64,000 nucleotides of DNA from Gymnopilus junonius (Eukaryota; Basidiomycota; Agaricomycetes; Agaricales; Galerinaceae): contig JADNYJ010000010.1 of assembly GCA_015501075.1 (NCBI GenBank), positions 310,001-374,000 on the forward strand, written 5' to 3'. Shown here piece after piece: positions 46,316-61,777 of the stretch. The translations under genes were made by a program, and so were the position numbers. Under the pieces are notes generated by a model that saw nothing but the letters and a program-made list of their open reading frames with translations, ran no database searches and was not told the origin of the DNA. The stretch's first letter is position 1. Every line of letters begins with the position of its first letter.

Positions 46316-49300
46316 CTATGATTTCTTCTGCCTGAAGAACGATCCCATCTCCTTCACCGTCTGTCCAAAGCCATCCGTGACAAGTAGCTTGCTTCCAATC
46401 CACTTGGGCAACTTATTTCGTATTGATGTTGTTGCATACCTCCGATCTAACAGTAGGAGGGACGCCCAGTCATTTCGGTGTCGAATAGCACGTCCTGGGT
46501 GTGAGAGTACTTGTCAACGAGGATTCAGGCAACCGATATCCAGTTCTCACCTATGCTTTGGTTCACTGCATTCATGCACATGTTTTCGTAAAGCTCTGCT
46601 GCGGCATCTTTTTGGCCTTTTCCTCTGTTGGTCATACCACGCTGCTCTTCGAGATATTTGACATATTTCAAACGTTCTTTCAGTTCTGGAGACCCAAGGT
46701 TGGCAAACGGAAGTCCTACTATGACAACACCACGAGCAAGGTCGTCTGCGAAGTTCAGGCCTTCTGATAATTTCGCTCCAATTACAGCAAAAAGGATTGC
46801 TCCTTTTTTTCCTTCCATTGGCTACAAAACAGAAGGTAATCAATATCAACTCCGATCTTCTGTCCACTTCACAGACCTTAGTAGCTGCTATTCCATACTG
46901 CTGGAGGATTGTTTCGACCTGGGCGCTATCTTCTGGCTCAAAGAATACCTTCAAAGCGAAAAGTCAGTGATAAATATAGATTTGGCATTCACATCCATTA
47001 CATCTTTCTTGGCTGAAAACTTCTCTAATGTGTTGGCTTTCGTCCACAATGCCTTTGCTGTGTTCAAAAATTTGTACGAGGGGAAGAATACAATCATTCC
47101 TGCCGGTATTATCTTTGTAAAATTCAGCAAAATTTGGCCGAGTTGCGCAATCTAATCCCTGTTGTCAACATGTTGGGGCGTAAAAATTAGCTAAATGTCA
47201 CCGACAGTAGCAGGATCTCCCTGTTTATCTGCCTTGAATTCAAGTAGCCCTCCGGCCGGGCCTTTACCAATAACCAATGTTTGTAGGTTTTCCTCTGGAA
47301 TGATGTGTCCGCAGGAGAAGCTTGTGATCTTCTCGTCTGGAAGACGCGGGAAAAGTTGGTTAATAAAATCTGAAATCTAGGACAGTTTATTTATGTTGAT
47401 CCAAATGGCAAGATACTCACTGGGGACATGGTGCCACCTGCAAGGACGACAGACCTCGCTTCTTCCACGACTTCAGCAAAGTTGGTGGACGGGTTTAGCT
47501 GCTGGTACTTTATTTCGACAGAATCCTGTTGGCCTGGTGAGCTCGTCGTAGCGAAAGTAACGCGTCCGTCTAAGAAGATCTTAGTTAAGAGAAGCTACTT
47601 TTTCGTTTCCTCTCACCTGTATTGGTGTTCGTAAGGGAGATCATAAAATCTTCTACCATATGGAGAGGCGGGATAGCGCCACGTCTATTCTGCCTCTTGG
47701 TCCCTGTATTTAATGGAAATAAAAATGCCGTATGCAACCCTGGAAAAGACATCTTACCATTTTCCTGCTCTGCTTGTTTTTCAGAGTAGCCTGCAATTTT
47801 TCTCGCCACCTATGAGCAAATCATTTCTGATTAAACGCACAGACCAGAGAATAAACACATATACAGACTTTACTTTTCTTCAAATATGTTTCGATCTCCA
47901 GCATGTTGATTCCGGACGCCTTGGTACCTAACCTGTCCATGAGCTGTGCAACAGTCATGACTTCTGTCCTCTCTTTTTCTTTGGTTCGCGCGTCCCTCCA
48001 TTCTTCTACGCATTTCTTCAGAGCATTGAGAAACACGACAAGCCTTTTGAGATGAAGCATGTTGGCAGGCGATAATCGGGTTTTGAACCGAGCGACATAG
48101 GTGCAAACTTGATGAAAAGATGTCGATAAAGTGGCGTAAGAAAGGCGAGTGCTTGATAGAGAGAGAAGCGTTGGTATCAGATCTATCGCACCGGCATAAA
48201 AAGCATTCTTTGAGATATAGTTGATGAAACGTACTGTGAGCTTCGTCGATCAGGACTATTTGATCCTTCAAGTTTATTCCCAAAGCTTCTCGGGCTGACT
48301 TTTGGAGGAGTAGATTATACGGCAGAGTCACTACCTGCAACACAAACATCCACATGTCATGACAATGGAAAGGAAGGGATTGAGTGTTTTACCTCTGCCT
48401 GTGGGATTGCACGTCTTGACCCAAAATAAGGACACGTATGAGCAAGACGACCAGCTTCAGCAAGCTCTTCAATATCCTTAGGTGAGGCCTAATGCCTCAT
48501 ATTTTAGTCTCGCAAATGAAAGACCAACGAATCAAGTTTACGTACCAAGATTTGGTCTCGAAAATCGAGCATCTTCTCTTCTTCGCCAATAGGCGGAAGG
48601 TATTGACACCTTTTGCCTGCTTTTTCTGGAATAAAATGATTATCAATGATTTAAATTTGATAACCTTCAACCAGAAACAAACCGCCGAGGAGTTCTCGAC
48701 AAGCTTCGTCAAGATCATGCGCCCTCGCTCGAAGGTGGTCGTTAATGCAAAGTTGTTTTCTCGAGCCAAGAGAGACAGCGCGTGCGGGCGGTGCGATTTC
48801 AGGAGCCTCTATTTCACTTTCATCGACCCGCCTTTTTTGTCCGAGAAACTTGCCGACATCGTTGTCATGGTGGTTTTGTAGAGAAATGTTGGCCCGGAGC
48901 TTAAGTCTACTAAGTTCTGGAAGCACCTGAGAAAGTTGTGAGTGGGTGCGAGAGGCATAGTAGATCTTTGTGCAAGTGATGTCCTCGCCATCTTCGGAGT
49001 ATGGCCTGGAGCGACTCGACGAAGCCTTATCGACTCTGTGGAACTTATCAGTATTAATCCTACTGGAATATGGAGGGAGTAACTTCATACTTATCCATTA
49101 AAGCTCGCAAAGCGGGAGAAATGTGCATTTCCCCTTCATCCGGCTCTTGGCCAATCTCTGGTAAGAATTGGTCGTCATCTTCATCCATTGAAACGTTGTC
49201 AGATGGGCTTCCATTTCCTTTCTAAATGATTGAAATTAAAGTTTCCATTTTAAGAAAAAATAAGCAAACAAAAACTTACTGATTTTTTCACCACTCTCCC

Positions 49301-49796
49301 TTTGGCTGCACGTCGCATGAGTTCTTCCCGTTTCCTCGCCTGAGCCAATCTCTTTTCATATTCTCTTTCATCAGCTTCCATTTCTCGGCGCATACGTTCA
49401 ACAGTCTGTTCAATGACCCAGTCCTTGGCTATGAAATGCTGATGAGGACTATTGCTGGGAATAGCCGCCAAAACTTAACGAACATCCGAGCTCATGACCT
49501 CCGGCAGCCTCCTTCATCTTGCCTTTCCTCGAGCGTTCCTTTTCATCAGACAGCCACGTAAGGGCTGCGCACAGTAAACTCAGGGTTTTTCCCTGCATGT
49601 CGCGGTTGTGTGATCAGACCAATGTCTACAACGACGCGTCGATTGACTTTACCGTGCCAGTAGGACTCTCAACGATGGCGACCTTTCTGTCCTCAATAGA
49701 TTGGTACAGATGTCGCATAAGAGATGTCTGAATATCATATGGGGGATTATACGGAAAAGCAGGGAAATTGTCCGGAGTTGGAAGATTCAGATCCAT
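46316..49796 (-). CDS. CHL1: Fe-S DNA helicase Chl1/DDX11
   Basis: A superfamily 2 helicase of the XPD/FANCJ group that works in sister-chromatid cohesion and replication. It starts MDLNLPTPDNFPAFPYNPPY. Walker A is VESPTGTGKTLSLL, split by the first intron after TGT. A Lys/Glu-rich insert follows (ADEREYEKRLAQARKRE). Motif Ia is IYYASRTHSQLSQV. The four cysteines of the iron-sulfur cluster are KQLCIND, DEACREL, KRCQYL and AHTCPYFG. Motif II is QIVLIDEAHN, then VLAGGTMSPISDF (motif III) and the C-terminal motifs VIGAKLSEGLNFADDLARGV and MNAVNQSIGRAIRHRND (motif VI). It ends GSFFRQKKS. The gene has about a dozen introns. The length and the Fe-S domain make CHL1 clearly better than RAD3 or FANCJ. 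Confidence 0.93.
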
Positions 49797-50237
49797 GGTG
49801 GTTCAAGGCAACCCGCGACGCGTCGTGTCAAAAACGAGATTGAGAGCACGTGATGCGCGTTCAGGGGTTGAGGCAGTGTTGGATGATGTCATGTCTTCGG
49901 AACGGATAATGCGTAGTACAACGAATAACAGTAGTCAGTACAGTCGAGACATATATACTCGGTCCTAGTGTCGAGTTGGGAAAGTTCAGGTCCAACAAGA
50001 CAGCCAAAGGCCATCTTTCGATTTAATCCACCGGCCAGCCAGGGGAGGGAGGGGTGCAAATGAATAGAAGCCCCGTCAAAGCCGTCATACTAATCGTCAG
50101 TTGCACCCGATCGTCATCAGCATGGGAAGCAAAAAGTCTACTACCAGTTTCCCTCCAAATAAATTTCGTACACCCTTTCCATCCGTCCAACCGTCCGAAT
50201 CTCCGGGAGACCACAATCATCGCTGGTCGTGCATCAC
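49797..50237. other. Intergenic, no gene seen
   Basis: About 440 bp between the CHL1 start and the YPD1 stop. No protein-like frame; it must hold the CHL1 promoter. A CT-rich strand is visible near 50030-50060. Confidence 0.45.
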
Positions 50238-51055
50238 CTAATCTTCGCTTTCGCCGTAGAAATCCTTCATCCAAACTTGAGCTTCCTTGTACTCAATCTT
50301 GACTCGCTTCAACAGCTTTCCCATCTGTTTCAACGCTTCCGCCGGCTTCAGGTTCTTCTCCGATTTCTCGTCGCGGAGGTTTCCAACGTGTTGGATCTGC
50401 TCACATGTATGCTGCACTCTGGACAGTCCAAGGGCAGCAGATGAGCCTTTAAGGAAATGACCCAAAGATGAGAGTGACTCGAGATCTTCCTTAGCACTGT
50501 CACGGAAGGTATGACGTGAGCGGGGGAAATAAAAAGAAGTAGTAACAAGACGCTCACAATGCGTCATCCATGGTTATGAACGTCTTCTCTGCCTGTTCAA
50601 AGTAGTCCCATACCATAGGCTGAGAGAAATCATGGCTGTCTTCGTCTTCGTCTAGTTCCAGGATTTGATTAAACGTTTCCGTGTCAATTATCTGCCTCGT
50701 CGGGCTTTCCACCTAGGTTCAAGAGTATGGGTCAGCAATTGACTCACAAAGACAGGCCTATGGATTACTCCATCTGCCACGGCGTATTTTTTGAGAACAT
50801 AGCAATTACCTCTTCTTCCGGCTCCGGCTCCGATTTTGGAGTTGACGGAGCGACTAGCTTCTTGGACTCGAGTGGGGATTTAATCTCTGTTTCTGAGAGA
50901 ATATCCTTAGGTTTTATAGGCTCAATTGCGACATGCAAGCTCGTTGGCTGCAGCGGACGCAGGGGCTCAGGAGCAATGGACTTCCGGGGAGAAGGAGGGT
51001 CATCTTTAGGAGTAGGGATAGGCTTCGGGATCGTTACGTGCTCAGCAGCGGGCAT
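50238..51055 (-). CDS. YPD1: Histidine phosphotransfer protein Ypd1
   Basis: Ypd1 passes phosphate from a sensor histidine kinase to the response regulators Ssk1 and Skn7 in osmotic and oxidative stress signalling. Exons join an N-terminal Pro/Ser/Lys-rich part (PAAEHVTIPKPIPTPKDDPP) to the four-helix HPt domain: TFNQILELDEDEDSHDFSQP, WDYFEQAEKTFITMDDAL, then LGHFLKGSSAALGLSRV, where the His is the phosphorylated residue and the Lys and Gly that follow are conserved. It ends with helices LKQMGKLLKRVKIEYKEAQV. The N-terminal extension of about 85 residues is longer than in yeast. Its start at 51055 is the only ATG in the frame near the open end; an upstream exon cannot be excluded. Confidence 0.9.
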
Positions 51056-51257
51056 GGATAAGGAATTAGTTGGCGGGCGGGAACTTGCTGGGGGAGAAAG
51101 TGCAGAGATAGACGATCTTATGGTCCAAGCTGTACTTCAATTTGGTATCGTAGCAAAGTATTTGGAGGTGAGATTAAATCGTCTACCCCAATAATCAGTC
51201 ACATTCATTCCCATCTGTCACACATCTCCCCCGGTGACCTCATTCCACGTGATACCA

Positions 51258-53163
51258 TCATACTATTCCCCTCTTCCGAAGATCTGCAATTTGTTCTGGG
51301 CTGTACCCCAACTCTTCCATAACCTGTAAACGTTAGCCTGTTATAGCCCCTTGCAATGAAACATCACCCAACCTCTTCGGTATGCTCCGATAGCCATGGG
51401 GGTGGGAGTCGCACTTCCATTTTTCGTCCGTTGTAAGCAACTGCAGGTGCAACCAATCGAACTTTTCCCGCTCGGGGATGCTATTGTGAGATGTAATCAG
51501 AGTTGTACCGCGAATGAAAGATAAAGAGACTTACATCAACCTCTACCGTAACCTTTCTCGCGACTGCCTATATGACCGAGTTAAAATACAGATTCTGTCA
51601 GGAGTGATCTGCTCACCTGAGGGTGCTTGAAAGTCTGCTCAATGTTGTTGATCGGTCCGAATGGTACTCTGGAAGGATATGATATGAACATCATACGCGA
51701 TACAAAAATATGCATATAACGACTTGACGCACCCGAGGCCAGTGAATCGCTTCAACCAATGATCTTTGTCGTTCTTGATAAGGACTCCGCTTATGATATC
51801 CAGCAGTTCTGACCGATTCTTAACCCGGGCGTCATTCGTAGCGAATTTTGGATTCGTGACCAATGACGGGTCTTCCAGAATCTTCTCTGCCAGTAATTTG
51901 AACTAAGTTCATGACAACAAGAATGATCGGATTAATAAGTAACAGAGGAGATGCTTCATTTATAAACTATCTTACCTGTTTATCATTTCCAGCACCAATC
52001 ATGAGGAATCCATCCTTACAAGGAAAGACTTGGTAAGGGACAATGGACGGATGAGCCGTTCCATGTCGAGAGGCTTCTTTTCCCGCTATTAAATAGTTGG
52101 ACGCAATATTCGCCAGCCCCGCAATCTGGTGCGTCAACAGTCGACGTCTCTATTTGAAAATGCAGGGAGATACTGACTTGGGATTCAAAGAGATTACAGT
52201 CAATCCAGACGCCTTTGCCGGTCTGCTGACGCGACAAGAGCCCGGCCATAATTGCACCATGGGCATAGAGACCAGTAGCAATATCTGTTGCGGCCACGCC
52301 CACTTTGGCAGGTGGACGATCAGGCTCTCCTGTGCTGATTATAGAAAAAGTATTTTCAGAAACGCGTTATTTTCCTTCTGGAGACGCTTTCCACGGACAT
52401 GTGCATCAAACCAGCTTCAGCTTCGATAATAACATCATAACCAGCCGCCTTGGCGTAGGGTCCCGTTTGGCCGTAGCCTAGTGATAGCTCTGAGATTCTT
52501 TAATATGTAAAGAAGATACGAACGCAAACCTGTTATCGACGCGTATACCAAGCGTTCATTGATGTTTCGACAGTCCTCCCAGCCGAGGCCCATCGAGGCC
52601 AGCTTCCCAGACACAAAGTTCTCGACTAGAACGTCAGACTTCTCCACCAGTTTCCGGATTATCTCCAGGCCTTCAGGTGTCTTGAAATTCACAGTCACAG
52701 AACGCTTATTGCGATTAACCGCTAAGAAATAAGCAGACTCTGGTGGTTGATCCTTTGACGCGCTGGGGGCTGTTGAGACCAAAGGTGCGGATGGAGGGTG
52801 CCATGAGCCTATTGAAAGGAGAGGTGTTATTACTGGTATTGTGTACGTGATCTCATGAAAATTTTTCAACGTACGTGTATCGTCCCCCCGAGAAACCTCC
52901 TCAACCTTGATAACGTCTGCACCAAGATCCGCAAGGAGCATTGTTGCAGTCGGTCCAGCCAAGACGCGAGTGAGATCGAGAACTTTGATTCCTTTGAGGG
53001 GTGGTGGTATTCCTGGACCATAAGGAATGGCAGGTGCCTCTGGCGGTGCGGACGCTGTTCCATATAAACGTCTACCAATTACCGTTCTTGACAGAGGGCA
53101 GATCAAGTCATATTTAGAGGACCAACGTGTGGCTAGTCTGAACTGCGAAAGACGACGCGACAT
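51258..53163 (-). CDS. Class III acyl-CoA transferase, SUGCT-like
   Basis: CaiB/BaiF-family enzyme moving CoA from an acyl-CoA to a free acid. Human SUGCT, the nearest match by pattern, uses succinyl-CoA with glutarate or related dicarboxylic acids. The N-terminus ([18 protein letters not shown], then [10 protein letters not shown]) is a mitochondrial presequence. Blocks in order: [92 protein letters not shown] with the catalytic Asp, [32 protein letters not shown]. It ends [17 protein letters not shown]. About nine exons. Substrate choice between glutarate, itaconate and malate cannot be read from the sequence, but the CLYBL-type lyase nearby favours itaconate. Confidence 0.88.
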
Positions 53164-54634
53164 AACCTGAATAAAAACTGGGAGAACTGAAAAGGGGCCA
53201 TTTAGCTCGACTAGTATGGTGCAGAGGGATATCCAGCCAGTCGGCAAGAATCGGCAACTATGGATGCCGGCACGGACGTTGCCGAGTAAGCCGGTAAGGT
53301 AATTCAACCAAGTTTTCACTCTGATGATGCTTCCTCTGCTCTCCTCTAAATCTCTTCAAAAACTAGAAAGCACTCTGCTTGCTCTGTCGTTGACCGGAGT
53401 CACCGGAGACAGGCCCATATGATTGCTCGATCACGACTTGGCCGGAGCTTGAGAGACCTCGGTGACTGCACTCTGCTCCTGAGTCCTGGTGGTACTGTAC
53501 CACTTCCAACACTTCCTAGCCTGACAGACCGCTCCTCGTTAACACCACTGCCAGAGTTCAGTGACAATAGCCTATCTTAAATAGCCTACCTCAGGTCGCT
53601 CTCTAAATCGGGCGCTTACTCGACCTGTGGAGACCCGGTCTATGGCAGAAGTAGACTTGAATGATAGGCCTCATCCCTACAAATCTGAGCGTTTACTGGC
53701 TTCTGTCCTGCTGCGCTGCTGGCAAAGACTTTCTTGGGCTTGGTCTGCTCAAAGGTCATGAAAATCTGAAGTATATTCATCCGATACTACAGCCCTCAGG
53801 TACATGCATGTTTACTGTCCTAGAAATACACTGATTAAGCCATGCCTCGACAAGAAATAGCCTAAGAGGCGGGGCACACCGGAGGAATGTTATGAAAAGG
53901 TATAGTGTGTGCAATAAACGAAGGATATCCTTTCTCTATAATAGCATTAGAAGTGCAGTCCGTAGAAAAAGGGAGGAACAGAAGGACTATTCTATAGGGA
54001 ATAATTGATGGGATGTTCAATGTCTAGTCAAGTCAGGATATGCTCGAATTCACGACGCATGAATCTTACTCAGTTATATATGACACGTTGTCTAGCGAAG
54101 ACAGACTGAAATTCCGACTATGTCTCGGTGACGACGGTGATGACTACAAAATACAGGCAACCAATGATCAGTCCCAAAGTTTGACTGTTGCTCGACACTA
54201 CTTAGATACATACGTGTACGTTTGAAAATTCCCAGTAGGAATCGAAAGAAGGGCCTGACGTCGATGAAAAGGTTTGAAGAGGTATCTCGTTTGGTCGCCT
54301 CCATGAGTCTGGCTCAACAAGTGGTGTGTTCGCCATGCGAGTGAAGACTTTGACAGCGGACGTTGTGAAGGATAGTTTACTGGTAGACATGGCACAAAGA
54401 CTCGGAGGGACGAGGAAAAAAGATGTAGACCAACCGCAATGGATGTCACAAGAGAAGAGAGAAATGGTTTTGTTAGACAGATTTTTATTTGTATGTGCTG
54501 GTCAATCCACTGACCTCATAATTCATTTGCCAAATTGCTTCCGTGGCTTAGCCATGATGTAATGCAGAATCGATCGTACCCCAATCTTGATCGCCTTCAA
54601 CCCTGTTAACTGAGGTTACCTGTCATCTTCGAGA
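53164..54634. other. Gene-poor 1.5 kb region
   Basis: Spacer between the CoA-transferase and the dehydrogenase, transcribed away from each other, so it holds both promoters. A short tandem of AATAGCCTA occurs near 53568. One weak two-exon gene candidate (54074-54390) is listed separately. No tRNA or transposon features were seen. Confidence 0.5.
54074..54390 (-). CDS. Weak candidate for a small Ser-rich protein
   Basis: Two exons (54390-54220 and 54143-54074) with a GTACAC donor and a TTTTGTAG acceptor join in phase to 80 residues. The product starts MSTSKLSFTTSAVKVF and ends SLSSLDNVSYITE, Ser-rich without any recognised motif. The clean splice and the Ser/Pro-rich continuation (SSPSSPRHSRNF) make it better than chance, but overlapping open frames on the other strand and the lack of family support keep it uncertain. 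Confidence 0.3.
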
Positions 54635-55710
54635 ATGTCCAAAACAGCAATCATTACCGGGGCATCGTCAGGTATTTTGTTTATAACAGATGTATGATAT
54701 CATATTATGGCCTGTAATAAATCATCAATTTTATGAAGGAATCGGACGAGAGTCTGCGATAGCGCTGTCGAAAGCTGGCTGGAACGTTGTCCTCACGGCT
54801 CGTCGACTGGACCAATTAAACGAGACGGCGCAGCTTTGTCCTGGCGAAACACTGGTCCTCGCTGGCAGTATAATAGACGAGCCATTCGTTAAAAGTGTAT
54901 TCGAAGCAACAACTAAACGGTTTGGTGAGCTGTCATTCGCTCAATGATTCACACTGGATTGATGCAATCCGAATAAGCAGATCGTTTGGATCTTTTATTC
55001 AATGTGTGTATATTATCTGAAAACAAGATGTAATGTCATGTCAAAGATATCCTCGAAAGAATGCTGGAATATCCCCCAGGGGTATACCTCTCGACGAGTT
55101 GACGTTGGAGGGTTTCAAAGAAATACTCGATACCAATTTAATTGGCGCATTTATTGCTGCGCGCGAGGCAATGAAAGTGTTCAAGTCCCAGTCGCCTAAA
55201 GGAGGTAAGAAAAATGCTCGACTTCCGATAAACCACTTTACACTGGCTGGCAGGCAGAATCATCAACAATGGATCACTCTCCGCGCACGTTCCGAGGCCA
55301 AATGCATCCCCGTATACAATTTCCAAGCATGGCATGACAGGGCTCACCAAATCTATCGCCTTAGAAGGGCGTGCTTACGACATAACTTGCACACAAATTG
55401 ACATAGGTAAGAAAAAACATTCTCCTCAGTTTGTCCCTGAAATTTGTGAACCCAAGGAAATGCGCATACGACCATGGCCGCTGGACACACGGTAGCGACA
55501 TTGCAGCCCGATGGACGCATGATGCCCGAACCAACAATGAGTGTTGAATACGTTGCGTCCACTATTGTCCACATTGCAAGTATGCCACCGGATGTTGCAA
55601 TGCTTGAAGTCAATATTATGTACGTCACGCAGGGATCTTGGGCCATTTTCGAGGAACTGACTGACGGAATCAACAGGGCAGCAGGCGCTCCTTATGTGGG
55701 AAGAGGATGA
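54635..55710 (+). CDS. Short-chain dehydrogenase/reductase
   Basis: A classical SDR of about 250 residues in six exons. The cofactor turn TGASSGIG spans the first intron. NNAGIS follows after a very short second exon (LDLLFN), then the catalytic Ser in INNGSLS and the YTISK motif with catalytic Tyr and Lys. The tail after a last intron (55620-55675) is [10 protein letters not shown], a typical SDR ending (GRG). The donor at 55620 is GTACGT; reading through instead would replace the last ten residues with a longer Trp-containing tail, so this end is slightly uncertain. It probably reduces a carbonyl using NADP(H); substrate unknown. It lies between the CoA-transferase and PRP2. Confidence 0.88.
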
Positions 55711-55889
55711 GAAAACTAATCTCACTTGGCAAAGTAGTTAAGCTCTTGAGGAGTCTACAGAGGCAGCTCTGCGATGGTTTATGCGCCAATGTAAAATGAA
55801 TGAAAATAAATTGGGTACGGATATACTGCGGAATAAATAGCACTGGCATGAAAATTAAGTTTTTGGAATGACATTTGTCGAACCTCTGA

Positions 55890-59760
<3,871 letters not shown>

Positions 59761-60181
59761 TCCGAAGCATTAAATAGAGATAACGAGAAGATGAGGCAGA
59801 GGAATCGAGGGAGTGTTGAATCAATGTGATGGGTAATACTCGAAGGGTGACGTGTGGCTGTGCAACATCTCACCGCAACCAAAATTGGAGTCAACTTTAG
59901 TCTTGTCGTCCGGGGCCGTCTTGGGCAGGGTTAATAGCACAAAATGAACTAGTTGATTCAATGTACAGGTAGCTCCGGGACATTTACAATATAAAATTCA
60001 TCCTCCAATACATCTGCTGAGAACACAGTTTTCCCATCGACATTTGCCATTTCATCAAAGAATGAAGCGAGCAACTTCCCATCGAACCTCATTGATCTAG
60101 AACCAAAATGAGGTCAAGAAAAAATCTGTCCTAAAGGAACACGGCCGGAAGACCCTTGAGAAGGATGCAAGTCACCAAAAC
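59761..60181. other. Spacer between PRP2 start and lyase stop
   Basis: About 420 bp between two minus-strand genes. It includes a protein-like minus-strand frame at 59958-60092 and the PRP2 promoter just below it. Confidence 0.45.
59958..60092 (-). other. Protein-like short open frame, possible alternative last exon
   Basis: A 44-codon frame starting MRFDGKLLASFFDEMANVDG, then ending EDEFYIVNVPELPVH. It follows a good acceptor (TTCTAG, 60101-60096) and would be joined to the lyase gene by the donor at 60186, but that join makes an immediate TGA. A different donor, or a base lost in this sequence, would make it a longer C-terminus of the lyase. It could also be a tiny separate gene. Confidence 0.3.
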
Positions 60182-61609
60182 TTACCACTTCAAAGCCGGG
60201 CCCGATATAGCGAGCCCTGCAGCTTCTGCGACACGCAGGATACTCTCAGCCTAAGAGTTAAGGGACGGCATTAATTGACATGCCAAATTTGGAAGAGATA
60301 CATTGAACTTGCCTGCTTCATCATTGGCGCATCGATCATTCTGCCATCCAGCTCAATAGCGCCCTGGTTGGACTTGTGGGCGACTTTCATAGATTGTACT
60401 ATTTTGACAGCTCGTTGAATTTCTGAAATTTGAAACCCAATCAATAAGTTTAAACCCAGTACCTTTCAAGAAAGATTCCTACCTTCTTTTGTTGGCACAT
60501 AAGTCTTGTTTATGACAGAGACCTGGGACGGATGGATTGCTTGCTAACAAAAAGCGTCACATTATATTCTTTTCCCAGTAAATAGTGGACATACCTTCCC
60601 AGTGAATCCCAACTCTCGACCATCCATGCACTCACTGTGCAGAATGTCTGTGTCCTTGAAGTCGACACAAACCATATCAACAGCACCAAGACCGAAAGCC
60701 TTCGCAGCTAGGACAATCTGCGATCGCGTGTAAAGTAATTCTCGACGGGAAGGTGTACGAATAATGCCAGTATCGGCACAGTCTTCTAGCGCGTCTCCAA
60801 ATTCATCAGGCGGCTCGATAGTACAAACGCATCTTCTACTCACAGTCTTCTGCCGCAAACTGCAAGCACAATCGTCAGGGCGCAGCAAACAGCATACTCA
60901 TTATGCATACTTACAAGCAGGGCCTTGAGAACTCCTCCCGACACCGGTCCATGAGGAGATTCCCAATTTGCAATTGAGCCTAGATTCCACATACCTCGAG
61001 CACTTTCGATACTCGGTATGACTTGAAGGGTGGGTTTATCGAGTCGTTTGCGTGAAATCTTCACCGCATCTGAAACGAGGTCTAGGTCGGTAGTCGAATG
61101 GATTTTGGGAAGAACTATCGATCGAACGGCGGGTTGGGAAATCTAAGCAGGGTAAAAAGCATAAATAATTCACAAGTGCCATCCGCCCTTTACTGAAGTT
61201 GCATTTACAATTTGAAGCATGTCCTCGTAAAAGAACGGTGTAGTGACATCGTTCACTCTGACAGCAACTTGCAAAGGCTTCAGGTCTTCTCGTTTGACCT
61301 AAAGGTCTTGCTTAGCGCACAAATGGAGGATGAGAAGAGGACGTAACGTACTTCAAGAAATTTTCGGAGACGTTCCCTTGCAGAACGTTTATCCTCTGGA
61401 TTCGGAGGTACACTGTCTTCCAGGTCGTATATAACTACGTCCGACCCAGCTGTGAGGGATTTCTCCAGCATACGATCTGAAGACGAGGGGACATAGAGAT
61501 AAGACCGTCGTAGAGTAACTTCGGAACTCCAGTATCTGGTCCCATTTACAGGAAGTTGAGACCGAATTTTCGTTGTTCTGGTATATGAAAGTCGTATGGA
61601 AGAAAGCAT
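60182..61609 (-). CDS. Citramalyl-CoA lyase-like protein (CLYBL/HpcH family)
   Basis: CLYBL in mitochondria splits (S)-citramalyl-CoA to acetyl-CoA and pyruvate. The N-terminus (MLSSIRLSYTRTTKIRSQL) is a presequence. The HpcH/citrate-lyase-beta motifs are in order: RSYLYVPSSSDRMLEKSL, VVIYDLEDSVPPNPEDKRSA, VNDVTTPFFYEDML, VLPKIHSTTDLDLV, VIPSIESARGM with the Glu, a split exon reading FAAEDYALED with the metal-binding Glu/Asp, AFGLGAVDMVCVDFKD, and GFTGKQAIHPSQV. It ends GLAISGPALKW. The ATG at 61609 was chosen because the open frame upstream lacks an ATG. It runs divergently from the SET gene (168 bp). A malyl-CoA lyase activity is the main alternative. Confidence 0.87.
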
Positions 61610-61777
61610 TAGCGTATCGCAGGAACAGAGCGTGTGGGCCGAGCCTGAAGCGCGATGTGTGGGAAATATCAAATTCAGGGGCTATGACAGCACCTACCTT
61701 CAACAGGACCTTACTTAGGTCCCAACGGCGATAGCAACGTTCACTTGACGGATATACGAGCGACGGGGTAGTTCAGA

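Noticed and set aside
45952..46335. 127-codon plus-strand open frame near the CHL1 stop
   Set aside because: It overlaps the CHL1 coding end antisense, has no motif, and its composition is not protein-like.
54326..54562. 78-codon plus-strand frame before the short-chain dehydrogenase
   Set aside because: It is antisense to the weak Ser-rich candidate, ends before the dehydrogenase start, and has no motif or splice link to it.
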